From positions 7,440,001 to 7,504,000 of the forward strand of contig NW_024466459.1 of NCBI RefSeq assembly GCF_017591425.1: a stretch of DNA of 64,000 nt, given 5' to 3'. How positions within the stretch are numbered: the first letter of the stretch is position 1; every line of letters begins with the position of its first letter. The notes beneath the pieces were generated by a model. It worked only from the letters and a program-made list of their open reading frames with translations. It was not told the origin of the DNA and ran no database searches. The DNA is from Ochotona curzoniae (lineage: Eukaryota; Chordata; Mammalia; Lagomorpha; Ochotonidae). Of this stretch, positions 47,316 to 57,561 are shown in pieces. A program made the position numbers and the translations under genes.

Positions 47316-48289
47316 CCAAGGGAGGACCCCCAGTCTCATCCTTCTGAGCAGCTGACTGCTGCCTCTCTGGCTGGCTTAGGACACCTGCCCACCCCTAGGC
47401 TCACCCACTTTCCAAATGGTTTCTGGGTTTTTGTTTTTCCACTGGCAAATTGGAAATTGGATAATAGAGATAGATAGATCTGGCAGTTCAGCCCACGGAG
47501 AGAACTAATTGGGATTTGCTTTCTGTTTTCCCATGGGGAAAACCAGTAGGATGGCGATTCAGTGTGTGTGTGTGTGTGTGTGTACTTGGATGAGGGTGGG
47601 GAAAGGACAGCTGAAGGATTGATTATGACTTATTAAACTATTGGAACAGGGGCTGAATCATCACGATCAAAAAATAGGTAGCTGCAACTGGATGCGACAC
47701 AACCCCCACTTCTTGCCTGTTCCCTTAGCGCTCCCGCACAGCACGGAAGAGGAGGAGGGGTTGCACTAGGTCAGACCAGCAGGTGCCATAGACAAGGCTG
47801 CTGTACAGCCCAGGACGCCTCCCTCGGCGCCGGGAAAGCCTGGGAGAGTTGAGGCCAGTGGATCTCGTGGAGCCCTAATGGCTCCTGGAACGGAATCCCC
47901 GGGGAGTCAGGTGCTACTAGCCCGCGCACCCTGCGAGGCTGGCATGGAGAGGTGCTACGCCGCTGCTCCACCCCTTTTCTCCCTGCAGTTACACTGCGCC
48001 CTGTGGTCTACAACCTGGCTCCCCGGTGAACACTGCCTGGCAAACTCGTGACTGAGAAAAAATCACAAAAACTCCCCAGCTGCTCCCAGCCATCACGCCA
48101 GCTGCCTGGTACGTGCGGCGAACCAACGCGTGGCTGCTGTGACATCGGAGGGAAAGCGAAGCTGTCCTGGTCAAGAAGTCTCCAAGGGACTAAAATTGCT
48201 TCAGCCTTCACGCCCCCGCACGTGGGTGTCCTCTGCCCCCCATACCCCGCTGTCCGCAGTCACCCGCAAGATTCTTCCACCTGTCTCGC
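47316..48289. other. SSTR2 upstream flank; no gene recognised
   Basis: A short GT repeat lies at 47563-47583. GC and CpG content rise from about 47.7 kb towards the SSTR2 promoter. Confidence 0.5.
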
Positions 48290-48400
48290 CCGGGTTCTTC
48301 TACAGGACCTGGCGGGCGGAGCCAAACTGCGGTGACGTAACGCGAAAGGGGCGTGGGGAACTGTGCCGAGGGGCCCCCGCCGGCCGGCTGGCCCAGTCCA
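48290..48400 (+). promoter_or_regulatory. SSTR2: SSTR2 upstream CpG-island promoter with CRE-like site
   Basis: GC-rich, TATA-less DNA with a CRE-like TGACGTAA at 48333-48340 and a GGGGCGTGG Sp1/KLF-type box at about 48349-48357, just 5' of the putative exon 1. A CRE fits the known induction of SSTR2 by cAMP, but the link here is inferred. CpG density falls after about 48.66 kb and rises again at 49.0-49.65 kb inside the intron. Confidence 0.6.
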
Positions 48401-48656
48401 AGCGGCGCAGCAACCAGCGCGCGCGCTCTCATCGCCACCGGCACCCCGAGCTCCTGTCTGCGGCTGAGCACCAGGGTTGTGCGGGCTGGCGAGCCCTCGA
48501 ACGCACAAGGGACGAGCAGAAGCCAGCGCGCAACACCCAGACACCTAGCACCAGTCCCGGCCAAACTGCTGCGTGCCGGGAGCCGGCTGGGTCAGAGGCA
48601 GGCAACCGCGGGGTGCCAGCGAGCTGAGCCAGCAGATTGCAGGGGAAGAAGCAAAG
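48340..48656 (+). other. SSTR2: Probable SSTR2 noncoding exon 1
   Basis: The CpG-rich block ends at a good donor, CAAAG/GTGAGG, with the exon ending at 48656 and GT at 48657. The only strong acceptors before the SSTR2 ATG lie at 52809 or 52868, giving an intron of about 4.15 kb. This agrees with the known two-exon mammalian layout: a noncoding exon 1, then one exon with the whole reading frame. The 5' limit is approximate. Confidence 0.65.
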
Positions 48657-48682
48657 GTGAGGTGTGCGTGTGCTCCCATGTA

Positions 48683-48683
48683 T

Positions 48684-48724
<41 letters not shown>
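48683..48724 (+). repeat. (GA)n microsatellite just inside SSTR2 intron 1
   Basis: Starts 26 nt after the proposed donor; about 18 GA units with one interruption. Confidence 0.97.
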
Positions 48725-48726
<2 letters not shown>

Positions 48727-50541
48727 CACACCTGTGTCCATCTGCACTGGTGGTGGGCTGTGTGCCCATAGCTGTGCTTTAGTGTGGGTCCCGGTATACG
48801 ATTCCCCACCCTTGTGCCCTTTGGGGATGAACCACCACGGGTCTCCGGCGTGAGTAGGGTCCGTAGATTGTGTGTGCTGGAATGAACTTGACCGCACAGC
48901 CTCAAGCCCGCGTTCTGGCGTGTGCCTTTCCACCCCGGTGTCCATCCAGGTGGTGGCTGCGACCGGGACAACTTCTTTCCCAGTCGCCTACACATGAGCC
49001 CGGGCTTGAGGAAAGCGAGGCCGGCGGGGAGACTTGGCAGCGGGCGGCTCTTTGGCCAGGGTGCGCGCCGGAAGATCCCAAGCAGGTGCCAGCCCGGGGC
49101 AGGCGGCGGCGTGGAGCGGAGGAAAAAGGGACTTCTCCCTTCGTTTTTCCTGGCCGGGCCAGGCCTTGAGCGGTCTGGGTCTGCACCAACTCCCTTAGCC
49201 CTCAGGGCAGCTAGGACTGACAGAATGAATTTGGAGAGCGCCCACCATGTGGCTCCCCCCCGCAGGGAGCCGCCCGCCAAGCCCCCGGGATATTGTCAGC
49301 CGCCCCCAGCTGTCCCTGGTGCCTCCTCCCCATCGGCGTTTTGAGGCTGGGGTGCTGCACCCCAGCCTTCGCTCTCACTCCCTCGTTTCTGAAAACGACG
49401 GGGAACCCACTAGGTCACCCCCTACTCCGAGGATCCGCGAGTTGGCTAGGCAGGCGAAGGATATTGGGTGCAGGTTGGAGATGGGCGGGGTTGTCCTGAC
49501 CCCCAGGTTCCCCTAGCCAACGCCGCCCCCGGCTTCTCCCAGGTGCTCCAGTGCCACCGCTGCGGACCGCAGGTGGCCCGCACTCTCCCTGCCCAGAGGG
49601 GAAGGGGCCGGTGGGGGAAGTCACTCGCCAGTCGCGGAAGGGAAAATGCCCCCCTCCTTTCAGCATACCGGGTGAGGACGGATGGGGAAAGAAACCAGAT
49701 TAGGACCACGCTTATGTCCGGTGCTGGGTTCCCCCTCCCAACACATAGTTTTTGGGGTGATAAAGCCCCTTTGGGAAGCAGGACTACTGTCGCCCTCCTC
49801 CCCAGCGGAGCCGGGATCCAGTCCCTCAAGAAAGCAACAACAGGGGAGCACTTCGGTTTCCTTGTAATCCAGAGCTGGAAAAATAAAGCTAGCTGAAAAT
49901 CAAACTTCCTTGCACATTTAATGTAACCAGAATTCAGCAAGGAATCGGCTGCCTGGCGTTTGGAATCCGCAGTGTGTGGGACCACTGAAAACAGAGTCAC
50001 CTGGAGACCCTAGGCAGCTAGCTGACAGCTCGTTCATTCCTTCCTCGTCTCCCCTCCCCATCTCCCAGCCAGCTCCCCTTCCTGCCTCGTCCCTAGGCGC
50101 CAACCCTGTCCACCCCAAGAGCCTCTTCTGAAAGGGGGCGGGGGAGGGGGACGGGGATCCTCGTGCAACGTGCAGTCGGGTCCAATTCGGTGGAAACTGG
50201 CAGAAAGGGCAGAGCAGGGCTGAAGAGAGGCCTGAATGCAACCTCCGACACGCCCGCACCTCCACCCAGCCCCTCTCCAGAAACCCTACTAGTGCATCTG
50301 CGGGTCAAGAGGCTGCATCTCCCTCGGCCCCTGCAGTGCACTGACCCGTGGCACAGAGATGCAGCCCTGGGAATATCAGTGGTTAATGCGCACTCCGAGT
50401 GCAGGCAGCTTAAGCAGGATTCCAGATCTGTAGAACTGAAGCAACTGACAAAATGGTTAGAAACAGAGTGCAAACTACCCAAGTTAATCCGGGGACAATA
50501 GAAACAGCTTTTTTATAGCTTTGGGTTTAATGGCTGCCAGC

Positions 50542-50542
<1 letters not shown>

Positions 50543-50595
<53 letters not shown>
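50543..50595 (+). repeat. (GT)n microsatellite in SSTR2 intron 1
   Basis: About 26 uninterrupted GT units, long enough to be length-polymorphic. Confidence 0.98.
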
Positions 50596-50597
<2 letters not shown>

Positions 50598-51319
50598 CTT
50601 CCCCAAAGATCAGTCACAAAGCCCCGACCTCCCTTCACAGACAGCTGCATGGCAGGGAAGTCGGTGCACCTGGCGTCCACTGTGGCACAGGTGGGCAAAG
50701 CCCCTCTGGTCCTTGCGCCTGCTTAGGGCTCCTGCCACGCAGCTGCAGTCCCTCCAAGCATGAAGCGGCACACCCCAGATCTGGACTCAAGCCATCAGGG
50801 AAAGCATCCAGGGATGGGGCAGCGCAGTGGGGGGGGGGGGGCGGTAGTCAGCCAAGAGAATGAGCCCCACTGACTGCCAAACATGCCACCCTCTGTCTCC
50901 CCATTCTTCCACCTACGTCATCTGTCACATCCCCAAGGCGCAGTTCTAACATTCCTCTGGGAAGCCCCTCTGCATCTCTGTTCACATCTCTACGCAGTGC
51001 ACACACTTTAAGGATCAGTTTCCTTGCCTGTCCCTCCGCGCCTCACCCCGCTGCCCATCACGCATTGTCCCCCTAGCGGCCACCATTCACTCTGTCTCAT
51101 TCACTCTTGTATCCTTGTCACCCAATCACACAGAGAAACCAGCCCTCCAGTTGTTATTTTTTTAATGCCTGAAGATAAATCACTGCATTGTCTTACATCT
51201 TAAGCCAAGCCACTAGTGTTGCAGTGATTCTTGGAGCCTGGGGGTCACCCATAGGACTCAGTCGCTTCAGACTAAAGCCAGGTGGTTTTTCTGTCACTGG
51301 ACAGCCAACATGATGTGGA

Positions 51320-51454
51320 GAAAAGCTTCCAAGGCTTCGGCTCAGGTGGTTTATGTTCAAATCCCAACTCTGCCAGTCATGCACAAGGGGCTGCAAAAAA
51401 ATTACTTAAGCATGCTAAGCCTCAGGTTCCATATCTTTAGAATGAGGAGAATCG
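51320..51454 (+). mobile_element. MIR fragment in SSTR2 intron 1
   Basis: 'ttcaaatcccaactctgcc', 'ttacttaagcatgctaagcctcagg' and 'agaatgaggagaat' in MIR order, cut by the CSINE that follows. Confidence 0.6.
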
Positions 51455-51760
51455 GGGTGGACATGGTGCTGTGACAGGTAACCGCCATTGCCTGTGATAC
51501 CAGCATCTCTCATGGTCACTGGTTCAAGTCCTGGCTCTTCTACCTTTGATCCAGCTCCCTGGAAATGGTTCCTGGGAAGGCAGGAGAAGATGGCCCAAGT
51601 CCTTGCACCCCTGCAGCCTCATGCAGGACCTGGACAAAGCTCCTGGCTCCAGCCTAGCTCAGATCTTTGCAGCCATCTGGGGAATGAACCAGTGGATGCG
51701 AGATCTCCCTCTCTCTCTCCACTTTGCCTTTCAAATAAGTAAATAAATCTTTAGAAATAA
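51455..51760 (+). mobile_element. Old CSINE in SSTR2 intron 1
   Basis: GGTGGACATGGTGCTGTGAC head, diverged body, AAGTAAATAAATCTTTAG tail. Confidence 0.85.
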
Positions 51761-52779
51761 ATGCATAAATAAAATGAATATCATTGCCCCCACTTACCCC
51801 CACCTCTTAGGATGGTGATCATGAATGACAGAGACGGGTGCTTAGAGACTGGCGTTGCCACTGACGGCAGAGTCTGCTGTTATCTGTCCTTCAGCAGGGA
51901 GCTGCTGGCACATTCTCTGGGCTGTCAGAGGCATTCCGGAGCATGTCTCGCGCAGGGTCTTTAGGAATCAGCCCTTCTAAGCTAATGAGGAAGTTAAGCA
52001 CCGGGTATTCAAGGAGCAAAAATGAAAAAGAGAAAGAAACATAAATGTTTTCAATGAAAGCAGGCCAAACTTTTATTTTTAATACTGAAGACAGAAAATT
52101 GATTCACTGAGTGGATAGATTTCAATAAACTGGAGATAATGAGATGTCTTAGAGAGGAAAAAGGGGGAGGGGAGGATAATAGTCAGGAGATCCTTGTTAG
52201 CAGCCACATACAGTGTGTGGTGATTTCACAGGCCTCCCCAGCCCTACGCTGGAACAATGAGTGTCAAACCAGCCTTGGGCCGGGCCCCGGGTCATGGGGG
52301 GTCAGCACGGGACCCCAGACCTCTGCTCCCTCTCCATTCCGGGCTTTTCCATGACTGGATTTCTAAAGGGAAAGATTCCAACACAGCCATCAGATCAGCA
52401 TTGACTTCCTTTAGGGGCCTGGCCACCAGTGCCAGTGCCAGACCCCTCTGAGGTCCGAGGCAGAATTTCTTCTCCAAGCTCTGGGTCACCCCCACTTGGA
52501 CCAATCACCTGTTTAGGGTGTCAGGGTTCTGAGCTGTTTTTGTGTGTTTATTTATTTTGAACCCAGGACCAAGCCCACCCACCACACAAGTGTCCTCAGA
52601 GATGATGGCTTAACCCAAACCGTTCCCTTACTATTAGAAAAACAACTCAGAAAAGGAGTGTGCATGGACCAAGGCTGTGCTGCTTCTGTGGCAAGATGAC
52701 ATGCTTGTCACTGTCGAAGTATGCCTGAGAGGGTCAATCAGAAACTGGGCAACTTGTTGAAGCTCAAAGAGCCTGGGAC

Positions 52780-52870
52780 TGATGGGCCAATCTCCCTTTT
52801 CCCTTCCAGATGTCGCAGTGGATCCTAGGTCTCCAGGGCCCACTAAGGTGAGCATAAGGCCCTTTCAGCC
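52780..52870 (+). promoter_or_regulatory. SSTR2: SSTR2 exon 2 acceptor / proximal initiator region
   Basis: A CCAAT motif (52787-52791) is followed by a C/T-rich run and TTCCAG/ATGTCGCAG, so position 52810 is the likely first base of exon 2, 79 nt before the start codon. Human SSTR2 is reported to have a TATA-less initiator promoter at about this distance, so the same bases may act as initiator, acceptor, or both. A second weaker acceptor (CTTTCAG) ends at 52868, only 20 nt before the ATG. Confidence 0.55.
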
Positions 52871-52888
52871 CAGAACTGCTCAGCAGCC

Positions 52889-53998
52889 ATGGATATGGCC
52901 TACGAGCTACCCAACGGGAGCCAGACATGGCTGTCCTCTCCATTTGATCCCAATGACTCAGTGGCGGCGGCCAACCGCTCAAACCAGACAGAGCCGTACT
53001 ATGACATGACGAGCAATGCAGTCCTCACGTTCATCTACTTTGTGGTCTGCATCGTGGGGCTGTGCGGTAACACACTCGTCATTTATGTCATCCTGCGCTA
53101 CGCCAAGATGAAGACCATCACCAACATCTATATCCTCAACTTGGCCATCGCAGACGAGCTCTTCATGCTGGGCCTGCCCTTCCTGGCCATGCAGGTGGCT
53201 CTGGTCCACTGGCCCTTTGGCAAGGCCATCTGCCGGGTGGTCATGACTGTGGACGGCATCAACCAGTTCACCAGTATTTTCTGCTTGACGGTCATGAGCA
53301 TCGACCGTTACCTGGCTGTGGTACATCCCATCAAGTCGGCCAAGTGGAGGAGGCCCCGGACGGCCAAGATGATCAACGTGGCTGTGTGGGGTGTCTCTCT
53401 GCTGGTCATCTTGCCTATCATGATCTATGCCGGCCTTCGGAGCAACCAGTGGGGGAGAAGCAGCTGCACCATCAACTGGCCAGGTGAATCTGGGGCATGG
53501 TACACAGGCTTCATCATCTATGCCTTCATCTTGGGATTCCTGGTCCCCCTCACCATCATCTGTCTTTGCTACCTGCTCATCATCATCAAAGTCAAGTCCT
53601 CTGGAATCCGAGTGGGTTCCTCCAAGAGGAAGAAGTCTGAGAAGAAGGTCACCCGTATGGTGTCCATCGTGGTGGCTGTCTTCATTTTCTGCTGGCTTCC
53701 CTTCTACATTTTCAACGTCTCTTCTGTCTCGGTGGCCATCAATCCCACTCCGGCCCTTAAAGGCATGTTTGACTTCGTGGTGGTCCTCACCTATGCCAAC
53801 AGCTGTGCCAACCCTATCCTCTATGCCTTCTTGTCTGACAACTTCAAGAAGAGCTTCCAGAATGTCCTCTGCTTGGTCAAAGTGAGCGGCACAGATGATG
53901 GCGAACGGAGCGACAGCAAGCAGGACAAATCCCGGCTGAATGAGACCACAGAGACCCAGAGGACTCTCCTCAACGGAGACCTCCAAACCAGTATCTGA
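52889..53998 (+). CDS. SSTR2: Somatostatin receptor type 2 (SSTR2), complete single-exon reading frame
   Basis: This is a class A GPCR of 369 residues, the same length as human SSTR2A. It binds somatostatin-14 and -28 at the plasma membrane and signals through Gi/o to lower cAMP and hormone secretion. The extracellular N-terminus has four N-glycosylation sequons (Asn9, 22, 29, 32). Seven membrane segments follow, from about residue 44 to 312. Family residues are present: Asn61 (1.50), Asp89 (2.50), ligand-contacting Asp122 and Gln126 in TM3, the Cys115-Cys193 disulfide, DRY at 139-141, CWLPF at 268-272, Asn276, Phe294, and NPILY at 308-312. Cys328 is the probable palmitoylation site. The tail has the GRK/arrestin sites Ser341, Ser343 and Thr353/354/356/359 and ends in the PDZ ligand QTSI. 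The ATG (AGCAGCCATGG) has G at +4 but C, not a purine, at -3; the match to the family start supports it. Divergence from human is concentrated in the N-terminus. There are no frame breaks. Confidence 0.99.
   Translation: MDMAYELPNGSQTWLSSPFDPNDSVAAANRSNQTEPYYDMTSNAVLTFIYFVVCIVGLCGNTLVIYVILRYAKMKTITNIYILNLAIADELFMLGLPFLAMQVALVHWPFGKAICRVVMTVDGINQFTSIFCLTVMSIDRYLAVVHPIKSAKWRRPRTAKMINVAVWGVSLLVILPIMIYAGLRSNQWGRSSCTINWPGESGAWYTGFIIYAFILGFLVPLTIICLCYLLIIIKVKSSGIRVGSSKRKKSEKKVTRMVSIVVAVFIFCWLPFYIFNVSSVSVAINPTPALKGMFDFVVVLTYANSCANPILYAFLSDNFKKSFQNVLCLVKVSGTDDGERSDSKQDKSRLNETTETQRTLLNGDLQTSI
52979..53986 (-). other. Long antisense open frame opposite SSTR2, not a gene
   Basis: A 335-codon frame opposes the SSTR2 reading frame. 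Its composition is Asp/His/Gly-rich and it has no recognisable domain. It is most simply a by-product of the codon composition of the sense gene. Confidence 0.9.
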
Positions 53999-55075
53999 CC
54001 CGCCGTGGGGGAGAGCAAAATAAACAAGCCAGGCCGAGCTCTACCGGCCTGCAGTGGGCTCCCTACAGTACCCTCCTCCTCCCCCTCCCCGCTCCGACCC
54101 ACCACACTTTTAGAATAGGAGAGCGCTCAGCATGAGTCCAATTGAGAGAACAGTGTTTGGATGGAATCACTGGTCTGCTTCAAAGATGGTGTATTAAACT
54201 GACTTATCTCCCCTAGAAAGCGACCACTGAAATGCAAACGGACAGCTTGAAAACGCCTCAAGAGGAACTCACGCCCGGGTCTGAGCCTTCGAAATGCTAA
54301 AGTCCAACAAAAATAGAAAAAAAAAAAAGTATCTGTGTGTTTGTGTGTTTAAAACCCCAAAATGTAATCTTGTGTTCTTACATTTATACTTGTATATTCC
54401 TGTATACTCTCTGGACAGTCAGACATCATCTCTGTGTTTGCTCTGTTCACACACAGAACTTCAAGTGTGCGTGAGCCGAGGTGGGCCTTTGCCACTCATT
54501 AGCATCCACAGGCATGGACTTTCCCTGGAGCCAACACGAGGCAAGCTGCAGAGTCTCTCTTGTGGGTGCTTCTCCCAGGAGGAATCTGAGCTGTTCGCAT
54601 GCTGGTGTGGTTGTGTGTTTTTGCAAAGAGTGGTAAACATAAGATGCTTTGCATTCTTTTTCTTAAGAAGGGTTCCTGAAAGTGTATAGCTCCCCAAGAC
54701 CCGCCTCTGCCCTGGTTATCGCCTCATTCCTTTTAGCAGGTAAGTTAGATCCAGAGGAGAAAGGAAAGGGGGCAGATTTGTCTGACGATGCGGAACACTG
54801 GCATGTTCTCCCTTCTCAGAGTGACAGAACTGAAGGCGTGTCCACAGCGAGTTTCATGGGCGTGGCCACTGGCCATCGGGTTCAGCAAGACACCGGGTTA
54901 GTTACAGGACTGCACTTTTTCCCCTTCTCAACTTGCTTGTCTTTCTTAGGGAGCCACGGGGAGGGGAGATCATTAACTGAAAGCAAAAATTTTTTAAAAA
55001 ATGGATTAGGATTCTTGTGGGGAAATAACTGTATTCTCTCTAGCATGAAAATAAATGAATAAGAATGGAGCAAAA
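53999..55075 (+). other. SSTR2: SSTR2 3' UTR (probable extent)
   Basis: About 1.08 kb lies between the TGA and the likely cleavage region. It is repeat-free apart from a short A-run (54318-54328). An early AATAAA at 54019-54024 is only 21 nt past the stop and is unlikely to be the main site. A strong donor-like CAG/GTAAGT lies at 54737-54745. Confidence 0.55.
55050..55055 (+). terminator. SSTR2: Candidate SSTR2 polyadenylation signal AATAAA
   Basis: A canonical hexamer is followed within about 30-80 nt by a TTTGTGAG stretch and a long T-rich run (about 55083-55131), the usual arrangement of downstream elements. It would give a 3' UTR of about 1.1 kb. Longer transcripts are possible. Confidence 0.5.
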
Positions 55076-55522
55076 TTACACCTTTGTGAGAAGTATGAGC
55101 TTTCTTTTTTTCTTTTTCTCTTTTTCTTTTTTCATGCCAGACCTGGCTTTCTAATAGAAGAAAGTAGAAATGGGATTCAGTCAGTCCTCCAAGGGGTTTT
55201 CTGGGGCCCTCACACAAAGCCGGGCATCCAGAAAATGATATGGCATACTGAAGGCCTGAGGCCACTGCCCCCAAAACACAGGTACAAACACACCCCACGG
55301 GCCTTGCTGTGCCACCTGCCTGGCCCACTGCACACACGCTCAGTGTCACAACCTTCATGTCATTCTCAGAGAACTCAAGGACTGCTGTACGTAACACTGC
55401 CCACTATCTGTTGTTGTTGTTGTTCCCTAATAGGGCTCATGGGTAAGTAGTTAAAAACTGACTGAATGGTTTCCCAGGACTACAGGAATATAAACATGGT
55501 TGTTGGCAAGAATGCTGTCATT
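55076..55522. other. SSTR2 downstream flank
   Basis: A T/C-rich run at 55100-55131 and a short (TTG)n at 55410-55424. No gene recognised. Confidence 0.5.
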
Positions 55523-55890
55523 GGGCCTGGTGCGGTAGCCTAGCGGCTAAAGTCCTCACCTCACACACACTGGGATCCCATATGGGTGCCGGTTCTAACG
55601 CCAACAGCCCTGCTTCCCATCCAGCTTCCTGCTTGTGGCCAACAGCCCTGCTTCCCATCCAGCTCCCAGCTCCCTGCTTGTGGCCTGGGAAAGCAGTCGA
55701 GGACGGCCCAAAGCCTTGGGACCCAGCATCCATATGGGAGACCCAGAAGAGGCTCCTGACTTCAGATTGGCACAGCTCTGACCGATGTGGCCACTTGGGG
55801 AGTGAATTAAGTGATGGAAGATCTTCCTCTCTGTCTCTTCCTCTCTGTACATCTGACTTTCTAATAAAAATAAACAAAGATTAAAAAAAA
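55523..55890 (+). mobile_element. CSINE with internal duplication and target duplication
   Basis: GGGCCTGGTGCGGTAGCC head to A-rich tail. A 38-bp internal repeat (55601-55638, 55639 onward) lengthens it. Target repeats AAGAATGCTGTCAT (55508-55521) and AAGAATGCCATCAT (55891-55904). Confidence 0.94.
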
Positions 55891-55904
55891 AAGAATGCCA
55901 TCAT

Positions 55905-56832
55905 CTTGGGGTTTTAGATGGGAGCATCACGCTTAGTGCCTCACGTATAGATCTTACATGTTGAAATGACCTGTCCTCTTCCGGCTCCCCAAGCGAGCCC
56001 CGCTGAGCAGTCGGAACGAACGCGTGCTCCGCCTCTGGCCATTGCCGTACACACACTGCCTTATTTTATCTGTCTATATCATTCTTGCCATCTCACTCCC
56101 CCATAAAAAAAAAAGTCCTATTAGATTTATCACAGATAAATAAATCCATGAGAAAACAAAAAGTACAATTATAAAACAAGACCACCAGGAAAACTGCGGC
56201 AAAACAACATATGCAGTGAAATCCCAAATCATTACTGGAGACCATCGCCTGCCCAATCCAGCGTGCGGCTTCCTAGAAGCCACATCCAACGGAGAGAGAC
56301 TGCTTTTTTTTCCTTTAAAATAAAAACAAAGATTTGGAAGTAACGCGCTTAACTCAGCTTTATCCTTATTACCAAATGAGATGTTTCCAAGTCTTTCCGT
56401 AATTGCTGATTGTTGCTTAGTGAGATGATTCCAAGGGAGAAACAACGGCAAGGCAAGTGAGACTGATTGTACAGGACCACAGAAACCGGCTTTCAGACAG
56501 GTCAAGTTCATGGCCAAACTCAAGAGGAGAAGCTCCCCAGGTCCCTAACAGAGTCCATTAGCGGGAAGATGTTCTTAAGTCCATAACAGTCTTTCAGATC
56601 GCTGCCGCCCTCCACCTACTAGGCAGGCATGTTCCCACCACGTGGAAAGGGCACTCCATTTTGGGAAAACTCTCTTTCAAGGATGACTCACTCTCTGATT
56701 GACTTTTTTTTATATCTATACATCAAAAGAAGCAATGAATATTTTAGCATGAATCTTAGCAGAATTTTAGCTTGAAAATTCAATCTCATCCTCAAATCAA
56801 CATTTAATTAAGAAGATTAATCTGAGGGATGC
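55905..56832. other. Intergenic; no gene recognised
   Basis: Repeat-poor and AT-rich in 56.1-56.5 and 56.7-56.83 kb, with TAATTGCTGATTG-type motifs at about 56400. No coding potential. Confidence 0.45.
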
Positions 56833-57557
56833 TGGGACCAAACAGTAAGGCACCCCATTGCCTTCAGGGTAGCGGGTCGTGCAGGCCCTGGAAGCTTCCA
56901 ACAGCATGGGGAGTTAGCACTGATGAAACCTAAGCAGATTTAGTGAGAACGATGTCAGGAAAGGTGTTAGGACATGGTGGCCCATGGGAGGGACATCAGC
57001 TCGTGCCTCAGTTACAGAAAGAACTGAACAATAAAGGACATGGGGGACCAGGATTGTGGTGCTGAAGAACCTAGGCGTTTTCTGCCTTTTGTGATTCTAT
57101 CTTAATGGCTTGGCTGGGGGCTGTGTGAACTCCAGGCCCGATAGTCTACGTGACACCCCGCAAGACACCTGGCAGGACACCTGGCAGGTCACGTAGGCAG
57201 ACCACTCCTCAGGAAGGAGGTAACCTGGTGTTTGAGAAGATTTGTAGCCCAATAGCTCATCGATTTGTACTTTTTGATAGTTGCTTGTTTCAAACCCACC
57301 AATAGAAGCCTGCTAAATCATGACTGTATAATTAATAGCCTGAAATGTATAAGAACTAGGGTCTTGGGCTCTCTCTCCTGGCTTGTGCTTCTTTTTGTTC
57401 TCCCTGCAGATCCTAGCAGCCTCGGCTGCGGCTGCCCCTCCCCAGCCCAGCAGACCTAGGCTGGCAGACCTAGGCTAACCTGAATAAACCACCTTTATGC
57501 CTTAGCACCAACTTCAGACTTGATGATTATCTGGGGATTTCAAAATCCGGTACAACA
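56833..57557 (+). mobile_element. Candidate solo LTR, 725 bp, with 4-bp target duplication
   Basis: Starts TGGGACCAAACAG and ends GGTACAACA. Contains ATGTATAAGAACTAGG (TATA-like, about 57347), a CTCTCTCTCCTGG run, GAATAAACCACC (poly(A), about 57482) and a U5-like 75 bp. ATGC flanks it at 56829-56832 and 57558-57561. The 3' half is convincing; the 5' limit rests on the short repeat. Confidence 0.6.
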
Positions 57558-57561
57558 ATGC

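Larger units (their letters stand above)
48657..52809 (+). other. SSTR2: SSTR2 intron 1 (if the 52809 acceptor is used)
   Basis: The intron runs from GTGAGG at 48657 to a pyrimidine-rich TTCCAG acceptor at 52808-52809. It contains a GA microsatellite (48683-48724), a second GC-rich zone (49.0-49.65 kb), a long GT microsatellite (50543-50595), a G-run at about 50826-50842, a MIR fragment (51320-51454) and an old CSINE (51455-51760). No coding exon is recognisable. Confidence 0.6.

Noticed and set aside
48429..49280. 283-codon minus-strand open frame over the SSTR2 CpG island
   Set aside because: High GC removes stop codons; it contains the GA microsatellite translated as a Ser/Leu run and has no homology that I recognise.
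53427..53885. 152-codon +1-frame open frame inside SSTR2
   Set aside because: It overlaps the receptor frame fully and is Ser/Pro/Trp-rich without a recognisable domain; an out-of-frame shadow.
52979..53986. 335-codon minus-strand open frame opposite SSTR2
   Set aside because: It is a shadow of the conserved SSTR2 frame: biased composition, no domain, no independent promoter or poly(A) context.
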